A stretch of 64,000 nt of DNA from Streptomyces galbus (GCF_005280195.1 NZ_SZPR01000009.1:62001-126000); one strand, 5' to 3'; positions 44,235-53,004 are shown, counted from the first letter of the stretch. Notes: a model not told the origin generated them from the letters alone. Translations and numbers: made by a program.

Positions 44235-45080
44235 ATGAAGCTCCGCAAGGTCACCGCCGCCTCGGCAGCCGTGCTCGCCCTCTCCCTGGCCGCCACCGCC
44301 TGCGGCGGCAGCGACGACGACAACTCGGGCAGCGGCTCGAGCGGCGGCGGCGGCAAGATCAAGGTCGGCATCAAGTACGACCAGCCCGGCCTGGGGCTGA
44401 AGAAGCCCGACGGTTCCTTCTCCGGCTTCGACGTGGACGTCGCCACGTACGTCGCCAAGGAGCTGGGCTACAAGCCCGACCAGATCGAGTTCGTCGAGAC
44501 CAAGAGCGCCGACCGCGAGAACGCCCTCGCGCGCGGTGACGTGAAGTACATCGTCGCCACGTACTCGATCACGGACGAGCGCAAGCAGAAGGTGGACTTC
44601 GCGGGCCCGTACCTGCTGGCGCACCAGGACCTGCTGGTCAAGTCGGACTCCGACGTCACCAAGGGCACGGACCTGAACGGCAAGAAGCTGTGTTCCGTGA
44701 CCGGTTCCACCTCGGCGCAGAACGTCCAGAAGTCGATCGCCCCGAAGGCGAACCTCAAGGAGTACAGCAGCTACTCCGAGTGCGTCGCGGCCCTGCAGAG
44801 CGGCGCTGTGGACGCGGTCACCACGGACGACTCGATCCTCGCCGGCTTCGCGTCGCAGGACCAGTACAAGGGCAAGTTCAAGCTCGCCGGGCTGAAGCTC
44901 AGCAACGAGAACTACGGCATCGGCGTCAAGAAGGGCGACACCGTGACCGTCGACAAGATCAACAAGGCGCTGGAGAAGATGGAGAGCGACGGCTCCTGGC
45001 AGAAGGCCGTCGACACCAACTTCGGTCCCGCCGACTACAAGAACGAGCAGGCCCCGAAGATCGGCCAGATCGTCAAGTAA
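44235..45080 (+). CDS. gluB: Glutamate ABC transporter substrate-binding lipoprotein
   Basis: A 281-residue lipoprotein with the lipobox LAATAC (Cys23) after a short signal peptide. The family-3 solute-binding fold shows KVGIKYDQPGLGLKKPDGSFSGFDVDVATYVAKEL, and the ligand-binding region VATYSITDERKQKVDFAGPYLLAHQDLLV with the conserved Arg of amino-acid binders. GAAGGA eight bases upstream favours the ATG at 44235 over the one at 44226. It delivers glutamate to the GluC/GluD permease. Confidence 0.95.
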   Translation: MKLRKVTAASAAVLALSLAATACGGSDDDNSGSGSSGGGGKIKVGIKYDQPGLGLKKPDGSFSGFDVDVATYVAKELGYKPDQIEFVETKSADRENALARGDVKYIVATYSITDERKQKVDFAGPYLLAHQDLLVKSDSDVTKGTDLNGKKLCSVTGSTSAQNVQKSIAPKANLKEYSSYSECVAALQSGAVDAVTTDDSILAGFASQDQYKGKFKLAGLKLSNENYGIGVKKGDTVTVDKINKALEKMESDGSWQKAVDTNFGPADYKNEQAPKIGQIVK

Positions 45081-45194
45081 CCCCGGGGCCGCCCGGACCG
45101 CAGGGTTCACCGGGTGCGCCGCCGTCCGTCGCGATCACGGCGGCGGCGCACCACCTCCAGCCCGTTCGCCACACACCCGGAAGCGCGGGAGATC

Positions 45195-45860
45195 GTGTTC
45201 GATTTTCTTGAAGGTTACGACGTCCTCGGGGCGTTCTGGATGACGGTCAAGCTCACCGTCCTCTCCGCCGTGGGCTCACTGGTCTGGGGCACCCTGCTGG
45301 CCTCGATGCGCGTCAGCCCGGTTCCGCTGATGCGTGGTTTCGGCACCGCCTACGTCAACCTCGTCCGGAACACCCCTCTGACCGTCATCATCCTGTTCTG
45401 CTCGGCCGGCCTCGCCGACCAGTTCGGCGTCACCCTGGGCTCCGAGGACTTCAAGGTCCAGGGCTTCCGGCTGGCCGTCCTGGGCCTGGTCGCCTACACG
45501 GCCGCGTTCGTCTGCGAGGCGCTGCGCTCGGGCATCAACACCGTGCCGCTCGGGCAGGCGGAGGCGGCCCGGGCCATCGGGCTGAGCTTCAGCCAGACCC
45601 TGCGGCTGATCGTCCTCCCCCAGGCGTTCCGCGCGGTGATCGGCCCGCTGGCCAACGTGCTGATCGCACTGACCAAGAACACCACGGTGGCGGCCGCCAT
45701 CGGCGTCGCCGAGGCGGCCTACCTGATGAAGAGCATGATCGAGAACGAGGCGCAGACGCTGCTCGTCGGCGCGGTCTTCGCCTTCGGTTTCGTGGTCCTG
45801 ACCCTGCCGACCGGCCTCATCCTGGGCTGGCTCGGCAAGCGCCTGGCGGTGAAGCGATGA
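45195..45860 (+). CDS. gluC: Glutamate ABC transporter permease
   Basis: A 221-residue inner-membrane permease from the GTG at 45195, with GGGAG close upstream. About five helices are present, with the amino-acid permease EAA loop AEAARAIGLSFSQTLRLIVLPQAFRAVIGPL, which contacts the ATPase. The longer open frame upstream is Arg-rich and not conserved. Its stop overlaps the gluD start by four bases (ATGA). Confidence 0.94.
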   Translation: MFDFLEGYDVLGAFWMTVKLTVLSAVGSLVWGTLLASMRVSPVPLMRGFGTAYVNLVRNTPLTVIILFCSAGLADQFGVTLGSEDFKVQGFRLAVLGLVAYTAAFVCEALRSGINTVPLGQAEAARAIGLSFSQTLRLIVLPQAFRAVIGPLANVLIALTKNTTVAAAIGVAEAAYLMKSMIENEAQTLLVGAVFAFGFVVLTLPTGLILGWLGKRLAVKR

Positions 45861-46771
45861 GCTCGGTCCTCTACGACACTCCGGGTCCCCGCGCCAAGTG
45901 GCGCAACGTGGCCTTCTCGGTGGTCTTCTTCGTCCTGCTCGCGCTGCTCCTGTGGTGGCTGTGGAGGGCGATGGACGACAAGGGCCAGCTGAGCTCCGCG
46001 ATGTGGAAGCCGTTCAGCGAGTCGGAAGCGTGGACCACGTACCTGCTGCCAGGACTCGCCGACACCCTCAAGGCGGCGGCCCTGGCCATGGTGATCGCGC
46101 TGCCGCTCGGTGCCGTCTTCGGCATCGCCCGGCTCTCCGACCACCGCTGGGTGCGGGCCGTGTCCGGCACGGTGGTCGAGTTCTTCCGGGCCATCCCGGT
46201 GCTGCTGCTGATGCTGTTCGCGAACGAGTTCTACGCCCGTTCCACGAACGTCGGCAGCGCGGACCGGCCGCTGTACGCGGTCGTCACCGGCCTGGTGCTC
46301 TACAACGCCGCGGTCCTCGCGGAGATCGTCCGGGCCGGCATCCTCTCGCTCCCCAGGGGGCAGACGGAGGCCGCGCACGCGATCGGTCTGCGCAAGGGCC
46401 AGACGATGTCCAGCATCCTGCTGCCGCAGGCGGTGACCGCGATGCTGCCGGCCATCGTCAGCCAGCTCGTGGTCATCGTGAAGGACACCGCGCTCGGCGG
46501 TGTGATGCTCGGCTTCACCGACCTGCTGAACTCGCGCGGCACGCTCGCGGCCAACTACGCCAACGTGATCCCGAGCTTCATCGTGGTCGCCGCGATGTAC
46601 ATCGTCCTGAACTTCCTCCTCACGAGCTTCGCGGGCTGGCTGGAGCGCTACCTGCGGCGCAGCAAGCGCAGCACCGGCGCGGTGCTCGGCGCGGAGGACA
46701 TGGAGGAGCTCAACCCGGCAGGCACGGCCGGGACCTTCGGCGCCGGCGCGGGCGCGGGCGGAAGCATCTGA
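45857..46771 (+). CDS. gluD: Glutamate ABC transporter permease
   Basis: A 304-residue partner permease. The first helix FSVVFFVLLALLLWWLW is followed by a periplasmic loop, and the EAA loop reads TEAAHAIGLRKGQTMSSILLPQAVTAMLPAI. The C-terminal 50 residues form a cytoplasmic tail rich in Arg, then Gly/Ala. Translational coupling with gluC is evident from the ATGA overlap. The operon ends at a hairpin at 46799-46830. Confidence 0.94.
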   Translation: MSSVLYDTPGPRAKWRNVAFSVVFFVLLALLLWWLWRAMDDKGQLSSAMWKPFSESEAWTTYLLPGLADTLKAAALAMVIALPLGAVFGIARLSDHRWVRAVSGTVVEFFRAIPVLLLMLFANEFYARSTNVGSADRPLYAVVTGLVLYNAAVLAEIVRAGILSLPRGQTEAAHAIGLRKGQTMSSILLPQAVTAMLPAIVSQLVVIVKDTALGGVMLGFTDLLNSRGTLAANYANVIPSFIVVAAMYIVLNFLLTSFAGWLERYLRRSKRSTGAVLGAEDMEELNPAGTAGTFGAGAGAGGSI

Positions 46772-46798
46772 CGTCCGATCAAGTGACCTGAGGAGACC

Positions 46799-46830
46799 CG
46801 GAGGCAGTGGTGCGTGCGCCACTGCCTCCG
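46799..46830 (+). terminator. Terminator of the glu operon
   Basis: A perfect 12-bp stem, CGGAGGCAGTGG/CCACTGCCTCCG with an 8-nt loop, starts 28 bp after the gluD stop. Confidence 0.85.
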
Positions 46831-46956
46831 TCGCTTGACGCGATCAGCGCCAGTGGGTTGCATACGTTGTGTGATCGCGCACCCTGCTCCACCCCCTGGT
46901 CCAGTTGATTCGTCGAGGTCGTCGAGGGCATCGTCACGGGCGGGGGGCGCGGCACC

Positions 46957-48567
46957 GTGGACCCGGTGATCATCGTCGGAGCGGGGCCCGTGGGCCTCAC
47001 GCTCGCCCTGGCACTGGCCCGCCAGGACGTCCCCTCGGTCGTCCTCGACGAGAACCCGGGCAAGGACGAACCCCGGCTCGCGCGCACCGTCGTCCTGGGC
47101 GAGGACACCGCCGCGCTGGTGGAACGGCTGACCGGTGTGCCCCTCGACGCGATCGGGGCGCGTTGGGCCGGATGGCGGTCGATGCGGCGCAAGCAGGTGA
47201 TGCGCGCCATCACGTTCGACGACGCCGACCCCGCCCCCCTGCACGTCGCCCAGCACGTCCTGACCGGCGCCCTGCGCGCGGCCCTGGCGGAGGAACGACT
47301 CGTCAAGATCGCCGTCGACCACCGCCTGGACGCCGTCGAGCAGGAGCCGTCCGGCGTCACCGCCCACACCCGCGGCCCGAGCGGTACGTGGTGGCGCGGC
47401 AGTTACCTGGTCGGCTGCGACGGCCCCCGCTCGACGGTCCGCAAACTCCAGGACATCCGCTTCCCCGGCCGCACCGCGGTGGAACGACACGCCGTGGCCG
47501 CGCTGCGCGGGGAACTCCCCTGGGACGGCCACGCGTTGCTCCACCGGATGCCGCCGTGGCGGACGTCCGGACCGTCGGCCGGGGAGGTCACCGCCCGCCC
47601 CCTCCCGGACGGCGTCTGGCGCCTGGACTGGCTGCTGCCGCCCGGCAAGGACCTCGTCACGCCCGACCTGCTCGTCTCCCGCGTGCGCGAGACCCTCGCC
47701 GGCTGGCACGGCGGTTCCACCCCGGCGTACGAGCTGCTCGACACCGGCGTGCACACGGTGCACCACCGCCTGGCCCGGCGGTGGCGCGTCGGGCGGGTGT
47801 TCCTCGCCGGGGACGCCGCCCACCTGCTCGGCGCGTTCGGCACGCAGGGGGTGGAGGAGGGGCTCCGGGACGCCGACAACCTCGCCTGGAAGCTGGCCGC
47901 CGCCTGGCACCACGGGGGGCACGCGGCGCTGCTCGACAGCTACCAGACCGAGCGGCGCGCCGCCGTCGCCGCCCGCCTGCGCGCCGCCGACCAGGTGCTG
48001 CCGCTGCTCCGCGGCGGCGGGGGCATCAGGGCGTACGTGCCCGGTGCCGCCCGCGGCCACGACGCGCTGCTGACCGACGGCCACCTCGGCCGCGGCCCGC
48101 TCGGCGATCCCGGTACGTACGCCGACTCGCCGCTGGCGCCCGGGCCGCTGGAGGGCGAGGTCCCGGTGGACACCGCGCCGGGCGCGCCCGTGGCCGACGT
48201 CCGGGTGACGGCCGAGGACGGCTCGTTCGTCCAGCTGCGCGACCGGCTCGGCCGCGGCGCCCTGCTCGTCGTGCTCATCGCGCCGGGCACGGGCGTCTGG
48301 GAGCGCAAGCACTGGATGAGCGCCGGGCTGATGCCCCGGCTCGCCGCTGCGGTGACCGCGCTGCCGCACCCCACCGAGCTGCTGGTCGCCGAGAGCTACC
48401 CGGGCGCGGCGGCCCACACCGTGCTGCTGGTCCGCCCCGACGGCCGCCTCGTCACGGCGCTGAGCGGGGTCCGCCCCGCCGACCTGTACGCGGCGGCCGA
48501 GGCCGCCGTGGGCGGTGCCGCGGAGCGGGCCGAGACGGAGGCCGGGGCCAGGTCCGCGGCGGGGTGA
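46957..48567 (+). CDS. FAD-dependent aromatic-ring monooxygenase (PheA/TfdB type)
   Basis: A 536-residue flavoprotein. The N-terminal Rossmann motif is VIIVGAGPVGLTLALALARQ, the conserved DG motif is YLVGCDGPRSTVRK and the FAD GD motif is VFLAGDAAHLLGAFGTQGVEEGLRDADNLAWKL. A thioredoxin-like C-terminal domain follows. This layout is that of class A hydroxylases such as 3-(3-hydroxyphenyl)propionate or polyketide hydroxylases. The substrate is unknown and no aromatic catabolism genes are adjacent. It is probably monocistronic: it follows the glu terminator and ends at its own. Confidence 0.92.
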   Translation: MDPVIIVGAGPVGLTLALALARQDVPSVVLDENPGKDEPRLARTVVLGEDTAALVERLTGVPLDAIGARWAGWRSMRRKQVMRAITFDDADPAPLHVAQHVLTGALRAALAEERLVKIAVDHRLDAVEQEPSGVTAHTRGPSGTWWRGSYLVGCDGPRSTVRKLQDIRFPGRTAVERHAVAALRGELPWDGHALLHRMPPWRTSGPSAGEVTARPLPDGVWRLDWLLPPGKDLVTPDLLVSRVRETLAGWHGGSTPAYELLDTGVHTVHHRLARRWRVGRVFLAGDAAHLLGAFGTQGVEEGLRDADNLAWKLAAAWHHGGHAALLDSYQTERRAAVAARLRAADQVLPLLRGGGGIRAYVPGAARGHDALLTDGHLGRGPLGDPGTYADSPLAPGPLEGEVPVDTAPGAPVADVRVTAEDGSFVQLRDRLGRGALLVVLIAPGTGVWERKHWMSAGLMPRLAAAVTALPHPTELLVAESYPGAAAHTVLLVRPDGRLVTALSGVRPADLYAAAEAAVGGAAERAETEAGARSAAG

Positions 48568-48575
48568 ACCGCGGT

Positions 48576-48620
48576 GGCCGGTGGGGCCGGGCCGGACCTC
48601 ACCGGCCCGCCCCACCGGCC
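48576..48620 (+). terminator. Terminator of the monooxygenase gene
   Basis: The left arm GGCCGGTGGGG (48576-48586) pairs perfectly with CCCCACCGGCC (48610-48620), with inner GGGCC/GGCCC pairing. It starts 9 bp after the stop. Confidence 0.8.
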
Positions 48621-48714
48621 GGGTACGCCGTAGCGACCCCCGGTTCGCCGGCGCCCGGGCGGTGGCCCCCGGCCGCACACACGGTCACCGTACGGTCCGC
48701 ATAGTGACAGTGAG

Positions 48715-48743
48715 TTGACCGGTCCGCACCGGCATGGTGTACT
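48715..48743 (+). promoter_or_regulatory. Promoter for leaderless transcription of the Cys leader peptide
   Basis: TTGACC (48715-48720), 17 bp, TGTACT (48738-48743), then 7 bp to the GTG at 48751. The spacing places the transcription start on the start codon itself. Confidence 0.5.
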
Positions 48744-48750
48744 CCGGATC

Positions 48751-48837
48751 GTGACCGACACCTGCGTGCGCCTGTGGCGGAGGGTCCACATGGACCTCGT
48801 CCGCTATGCGGGCTGCGTGTGTCGCCCGTCCTGCTGA
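48751..48837 (+). CDS. Cys-containing leader peptide (28 aa) upstream of cysteine dioxygenase
   Basis: A short frame beginning with GTG at 48751 (VTDTCVRLWRRVHMDLVRYA) and ending GCVCRPSC before TGA. Another in-frame GTG at 48766 would give RLWRRVHMDL... directly. Three of the last seven residues are Cys, and a fourth lies at residue 5. This matches the small putative leader peptides found before sulfur-metabolism genes in Streptomyces and the Cys-responsive leaderless ORFs described in mycobacteria. The absence of a ribosome-binding site and the promoter spacing suggest leaderless translation. It would let ribosome pausing at Cys codons influence the hairpin at 48867-48879 before the dioxygenase gene. 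Confidence 0.72.
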   Translation: MTDTCVRLWRRVHMDLVRYAGCVCRPSC

Positions 48838-48866
48838 CTTCGCACACTCCCTCTTTCCGCCGGCCC

Positions 48867-48879
48867 GGCGCTCCGCGCC
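48867..48879 (+). promoter_or_regulatory. Candidate attenuator hairpin between leader and cysteine dioxygenase gene
   Basis: GGCGC-tcc-GCGCC lies in the 80-bp gap, 30 bp after the leader stop. Alternative pairings with flanking GC runs are possible. No U-tract follows, so it may act on translation or through Rho. Confidence 0.4.
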
Positions 48880-48917
48880 GCCGTGCGCTCCCGCGAACGC
48901 TCCTCAGGACGGTGCAC

Positions 48918-49475
48918 GTGTCTGTCGTTCCCCCTGCCTCCCCGCCCTCCTCGTCCCTGCCCTCCGCCGCCACGACCGCCGCGGCTCCGACGCAGGCCGA
49001 ACTCCTCGACTTCGTCCGGCGCACGGCCGCCGACGCCGAACTGATCTCCTCGCTCCCCCTCGACCCGGAGGGCCGCACCTGGGTGCGCCTCGAAGGGCCC
49101 GGCGGCAGCGAGGCCTGGCTGATCGGCTGGCCGCCCGGCAGCGGCACCGGCTGGCACGACCACGCCGACTCGGTCGGCGCCTTCCTCACCGCGCAGGGCG
49201 AGCTGACGGAGAACTCGCTCGCCGCGCGGCTGCCCACCGACGGCTGGAAGACCCTGGAACTCACCGAGGGCGTCGACCGCTCCCGTCGGCTGCCGGCCGG
49301 CCGGGGCCGCGCCTTCGGACGCCACCACGTGCACGAGGTGTTCAACGAGTCCACCGAGCACCACGCGATCTCCGTCCACGCCTACTACCCGCCGCTGCCG
49401 CAGATCCGGCGCTACAGCCGCACCGGAGCGACGCTCCGGCTGGAGCAGGTCGAGCGCCCGGAGGACTGGCAGTGA
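48918..49475 (+). CDS. Cysteine dioxygenase (cupin)
   Basis: A 185-residue cupin of the bacterial cysteine dioxygenase family, which oxidises L-cysteine to cysteine sulfinate with iron and oxygen. Iron ligands are the histidines of GSGTGWHDHADSVGAF and the later FGRHHVHEVFNES. The Ser/Ala/Pro-rich first 25 residues are unconserved. The GTG at 48918 has AGGA eight bases upstream; GTG 48912 is too close to it. The stop overlaps the rhodanese start by GTGA. With the leader peptide and rhodanese it makes a cysteine/sulfur unit. Confidence 0.92.
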   Translation: MSVVPPASPPSSSLPSAATTAAAPTQAELLDFVRRTAADAELISSLPLDPEGRTWVRLEGPGGSEAWLIGWPPGSGTGWHDHADSVGAFLTAQGELTENSLAARLPTDGWKTLELTEGVDRSRRLPAGRGRAFGRHHVHEVFNESTEHHAISVHAYYPPLPQIRRYSRTGATLRLEQVERPEDWQ

Positions 49476-49921
49476 GCATCCGCCGACCCGGCACCCAGGA
49501 CACCGCACCGGACACCGCGTCCCCGGTCGGCATAGACGAGTTGCTGGAACGGGTGCGCGCCCGCTACCAGCGCGTCGAGGCATCCGAGGCGTACGCGGCC
49601 GCCCGGGCCGGCGAGGCCCTGCTGGTCGACATCCGGTACGAAGCCCTGCGCGAGCGGGACGGTCTCGTCCCCGGCGCGCTGGTCATCGAGCGCAACGAAC
49701 TGGAGTGGCGCCTCGACCCCCAGGGCAGCCACCGGGTCCCCGAGGCCACCGGCCACGACCTGCGGATCGTCGTGCTGTGCAACGAGGGGTACGCCTCCAG
49801 CCTCGCCGTCGCCTCCCTCCACGAGCTGGGCCTGCACCGTGCCACCGACCTGATCGGCGGCTTCCAGGCGTGGCGGGCGGAGGGGCTCCCGGTGACCGGG
49901 GGGCGGGCGGCGGGTCCGTAG
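49472..49921 (+). CDS. Rhodanese-like domain protein
   Basis: A 149-residue protein translated from the GTG overlapping the dioxygenase stop. The rhodanese fold shows LLVDIRYEALRERDGLVPGALVIERNELEW and the active-site loop VVLCNEGYASSLAVASL with a catalytic Cys, then TDLIGGFQAWRAEGLPV. The loop CNEGYAS is short and Glu-bearing compared with CxxGxR-type sulfurtransferases. It probably carries sulfane sulfur produced during cysteine oxidation, an inference from its operon. Confidence 0.92.
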   Translation: MSIRRPGTQDTAPDTASPVGIDELLERVRARYQRVEASEAYAAARAGEALLVDIRYEALRERDGLVPGALVIERNELEWRLDPQGSHRVPEATGHDLRIVVLCNEGYASSLAVASLHELGLHRATDLIGGFQAWRAEGLPVTGGRAAGP

Positions 49922-49989
49922 GCGCCCTTCGGGCGGTACGGCGCGGAGGTGCCCCCGGCCGTGCTCGCGTCGGAGCGCGCCCTGCGCCC

Positions 49990-50682
49990 TCAGTACTGCC
50001 CGTCGCCGCCGTGATCGCCGTCGAGGAACTCCGTGTCCTCGCCCTCTTCCTCCAGGGCCTGGCGGACCACCCGCAGGGCCATGCCCTCGGGGTAGCCCTT
50101 GCGGGCCAGCATGCCGGCCAGGCGCCGCAGCCGTTTGTCGCGGTCCAGGCCGCGGGTGAAGCGCAGCTTGCGGGCGACCAGCTCCCGCGCCGTCGCCTCC
50201 TCCTGCTCGGAGTCGAGCTGGGAGACGGCCTCGTCGATCAGCGCCGAATCGACGCCCTTGGTGCGCAGCTCCCGCGCGAGGGCCCGCCGGGCCAGGCCCC
50301 GGCCGTGGTGCCGGGACTCCACCCAGGCGTCCGCGAAGGCGCCGTCGTCGATCAGCCCGACCTCCTCGAACCGGGACAGCACCTCCTCGGCCACCTCGTC
50401 CGGGATCTCCCGCTTGTGCAGCGCGTCGGCGAGTTGCTTCCGCGTGCGCGGGGTCCCGGTGAGCAGGCGCAGGCAGATCGCCCGTGCCCGCTCAGCCGGG
50501 TCCCCCGAAGACTCCCCCTGCTCGGCCCTCGACGAGGAGGAGGGGCCTTCGTCCGCACCGGGCGGCTGCGCGGAACGGCGTCCGCGACGGCCGCCCCGCC
50601 CGCGCGGCCCGCCGTCACGCGTGCCGTCCTCGGGAGCGTCGGGAGGGGTGAGCTCGTCGACCCAGTCCGTTCGTCGTGTCAC
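49990..50682 (-). CDS. recX: Regulatory protein RecX
   Basis: A 230-residue RecA modulator. A disordered Gly/Arg/Ser-rich N-terminus of about 65 residues precedes the three-helix repeats: AICLRLLTGTPRTRKQLADALHKREIPDEVAEEVLSRFEEVGLIDDGAFA, then the second and third repeats ending KGYPEGMALRVVRQAL. It limits RecA filament extension. It starts at a GTG 8 bp after the recA stop, so the genes are co-transcribed in the usual recA-recX order. Confidence 0.96.
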   Translation of the reverse strand: MTRRTDWVDELTPPDAPEDGTRDGGPRGRGGRRGRRSAQPPGADEGPSSSSRAEQGESSGDPAERARAICLRLLTGTPRTRKQLADALHKREIPDEVAEEVLSRFEEVGLIDDGAFADAWVESRHHGRGLARRALARELRTKGVDSALIDEAVSQLDSEQEEATARELVARKLRFTRGLDRDKRLRRLAGMLARKGYPEGMALRVVRQALEEEGEDTEFLDGDHGGDGQY

Positions 50683-50690
50683 GGGTCGGG

Positions 50691-51827
50691 TCAGCTCTTG
50701 GCAGCGGCGGCCTTGGTCTTGGCCGTCTTGGCGGCGGCCGGGGCGGCCACGGTCTTGGCGGCCTCGTCCGCGGGCGCGCCGGACGCGGTGACCGCGGCGT
50801 CGGCACCCGCCTCCGTGGCGGGCTGGGCCGGGCGGACGCCCACGCCGAGCTTCTCCTTGATCTTCCTCTCGATCTCGTTGGCGAGGTCGGGGTTGTCCTT
50901 GAGGAAGTTGCGGGCGTTCTCCTTGCCCTGGCCGAGCTGGTCGCCCTCGTACGTGTACCAGGCACCGGCCTTGCGGACGAAGCCGTGCTCCACGCCCATG
51001 TCGATCAGGCCGCCCTCGCGGCTGATGCCCTGGCCGTAGAGGATGTCGAACTCGGCCTGCTTGAAGGGCGGGGCCACCTTGTTCTTGACGACCTTGCAGC
51101 GGGTGCGGTTGCCGACCGCCTCCGTGCCGTCCTTCAGGGTCTCGATGCGACGGATGTCGATGCGCACCGAGGCGTAGAACTTCAGCGCGCGGCCACCGGT
51201 CGTGGTCTCGGGCGAGCCGAACATCACGCCGATCTTCTCGCGGAGCTGGTTGATGAAGATCGCCGTGGTCTTGGACTGGTTCAGCGCGCTGGTGATCTTC
51301 CGCAGCGCCTGGCTCATCAGCCGGGCCTGCAGACCGACGTGGCTGTCGCCCATCTCGCCCTCGATCTCCGCGCGCGGGACGAGCGCGGCGACGGAGTCGA
51401 TGACGATGAGGTCGAGCGCGCCGGAGCGGACCAGCATGTCCACGATCTCCAGCGCCTGCTCGCCGTTGTCCGGCTGGGACAGGATCAGGTTGTCGATGTC
51501 GACGCCGAGCTTGCGCGCGTACTCGGGGTCGAGGGCGTGCTCCGCGTCCACGAAGGCGACCTGACCGCCGGCCTTCTGCGCGTTGGCCACGGCGTGCAGG
51601 GTCAGCGTGGTCTTGCCGGAGGACTCCGGCCCGTAGATCTCCACGACGCGGCCGCGCGGAAGACCGCCGACGCCGAGCGCCACGTCGAGGGCGGTCGAGC
51701 CGGTGGGGATGACCTCGATGGGCTCGTTCGTCCGGTCGCCCATGCGCATGACCGCGCCCTTGCCGAATTGCCGTTCGATCTGTGCGAGTGCGGCGTCCAG
51801 GGCCTTCTCGCGGTCGGTTCCTGCCAT
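50691..51827 (-). CDS. recA: Recombinase RecA
   Basis: A 378-residue strand-exchange protein and LexA coprotease activator. The Walker A GPESSGKT is at residues 66-73; MAW-like and L1/L2 loops ([43 protein letters not shown]) are intact. The C-terminal tail is long and Ala/Lys-rich, as in Streptomyces RecA. The ATG at 51827 has GGTGG upstream. Transcription probably starts near the LexA site at 51990-52005, leaving a leader of about 150 nt, and continues into recX. Confidence 0.98.
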   Translation of the reverse strand: MAGTDREKALDAALAQIERQFGKGAVMRMGDRTNEPIEVIPTGSTALDVALGVGGLPRGRVVEIYGPESSGKTTLTLHAVANAQKAGGQVAFVDAEHALDPEYARKLGVDIDNLILSQPDNGEQALEIVDMLVRSGALDLIVIDSVAALVPRAEIEGEMGDSHVGLQARLMSQALRKITSALNQSKTTAIFINQLREKIGVMFGSPETTTGGRALKFYASVRIDIRRIETLKDGTEAVGNRTRCKVVKNKVAPPFKQAEFDILYGQGISREGGLIDMGVEHGFVRKAGAWYTYEGDQLGQGKENARNFLKDNPDLANEIERKIKEKLGVGVRPAQPATEAGADAAVTASGAPADEAAKTVAAPAAAKTAKTKAAAAKS

Positions 51828-52150
51828 GGGTTCCACCCGATTTGCTTGAGTCGATCGCTTCACGTCAAAGACGCTAACGCCTGCCACTGACAATGCACCC
51901 CGACGCCGGTCCGGCCTGTGGATAACTCGGGTGCATCTCGCCCCGGATCGGGACGAACCACCGCTCGCTGACCGTGCCGGAGCCTCTATAAGAATAGATG
52001 TTCGATTTTGGTGTCAAGCGCACCACGCGGCTCAGGAGTGACGCACCGCGAGACGTCCCCTGGGCACGTCCCCCGCTGCTCCGCCTGGCGTACGCCCGCT
52101 GTCTCCGGCCGGAGGACGACGCGGCGCGGCCGGACCGCGAAGCTCGGTCC
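51828..52150. other. recA / membrane protein divergent intergenic region (323 bp)
   Basis: It contains the recA operator-promoter at 51985-52017 and otherwise no gene. About 145 bp separate that promoter from the start codon of the divergent membrane protein gene. Confidence 0.6.
51985..52017 (-). promoter_or_regulatory. recA promoter with LexA box
   Basis: On the minus strand, TTGACA (52017-52012) is followed by TCGAACATCTATTCTT (52005-51990), a LexA-type box with a good left half, and by TATTCT and TATAGA as possible -10 elements. Spacing from TTGACA is 15 or 21 bp, so the exact -10 is uncertain. Confidence 0.7.
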
Positions 52151-52960
52151 ATGGCCGACACGCACGCTCCGACCCCGCACCTCCGTCCCGCCGCCGGCAC
52201 CGCCCCGGCTCCCGTCCGCTTCCCGGTCCACCGCATCGACACGCTGTGTCTGACGGTCGGCCTGGTCCTGGTCGTCTCCGGTCTGGCGCACCTGCTCGTG
52301 TTCGCCGTCGACGGCGGCCCCTGGAACGGCCCGGTCTCCTGGCGCAAGCCGGTCACCTTCGGCCTCTCGTTCGGGGCGACGCTCGTCGCGACCGCCTGGG
52401 TCACGTCGTATCTGCGCGTCGGACCGCGGCTGCGCGCCGCGCTGCTCGGTGTGTTCGCCGCCGACTGTGTCGTGGAGGTCGGCGGCATCACCCTCCAGGC
52501 GTGGCGCGGGGTGCCCTCGCACCTCGACATGGAGACGCCCTTCGACACCGCGGTGTCCCTGACCCTCGCGGTGGGCGGAGCGGTCCTGGTGGCGCTCCTC
52601 GGCGTCTTCGCGGTCGCCTCGTTCCGGCACCGGCCCACGGGTCCTGCGGGCATGCCCCTCGCGGTGCGGTCGGGGTTCGCGGTGCTCCTCGTGGGCCTGG
52701 CCTCCGGCGCGGTGATGATCGCGCGTGGGGTGGTGCTCACCCGCACCGGCCACCAAGAGGCGGCGTACCACTCGACGGCACCGCTCAAGCCCCTGCACGC
52801 GGTGAGCCTGCACGCCGTCCTGGTGCTGCCCGCGCTGGCCGGGCTGCTGTCCCGCACGCCCTGGAGCGAGCGGACGCGGTGGCGTGCCGTGGCGGTGGCG
52901 ACCGGCTGCTACGGAGTGGCCGTCGTCGGGGCGGTGGTGTGGGCGGCGCTCACGTGGTGA
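52151..52960 (+). CDS. Integral membrane protein, unknown function
   Basis: A 269-residue protein from the ATG at 52151. After a Pro-rich 30-residue tail, about seven hydrophobic helices are visible, e.g. LCLTVGLVLVVSGLAHLLVFA, FGLSFGATLVATAWVTSYL, LGVFAADCVVEVGGITLQ, LAVGGAVLVALLGVFAVASF and FAVLLVGLASGAVMIARGVV. Conserved-looking polar residues include WRKPVTFGLSFG, HLDMETPFDT and GHQEAAYHSTAPLKPLHAVSLHAVL. The last motif with several His could bind metal or haem, but no family is recognised. A frame extends upstream to the recA operator but seems unused. Confidence 0.75.
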   Translation: MADTHAPTPHLRPAAGTAPAPVRFPVHRIDTLCLTVGLVLVVSGLAHLLVFAVDGGPWNGPVSWRKPVTFGLSFGATLVATAWVTSYLRVGPRLRAALLGVFAADCVVEVGGITLQAWRGVPSHLDMETPFDTAVSLTLAVGGAVLVALLGVFAVASFRHRPTGPAGMPLAVRSGFAVLLVGLASGAVMIARGVVLTRTGHQEAAYHSTAPLKPLHAVSLHAVLVLPALAGLLSRTPWSERTRWRAVAVATGCYGVAVVGAVVWAALTW

Positions 52961-52963
52961 CGG

Positions 52964-53004
52964 CCCGGATGCCGGCTCCGTTGGGACCCGGATGCCGGCT
53001 CCGT
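52964..53004. repeat. 18-bp direct repeat after the membrane protein gene
   Basis: CCCGGATGCCGGCTCCGT occurs twice (52964-52981 and 52987-53004), 23 bp apart, in the convergent gap. No function is evident. Confidence 0.85.

Noticed and set aside
51998..52150. N-terminal extension of the membrane protein to the ATG at 51998
   Set aside because: It would start inside the recA LexA box and adds a basic non-conserved stretch; ATG 52151 is preferred.
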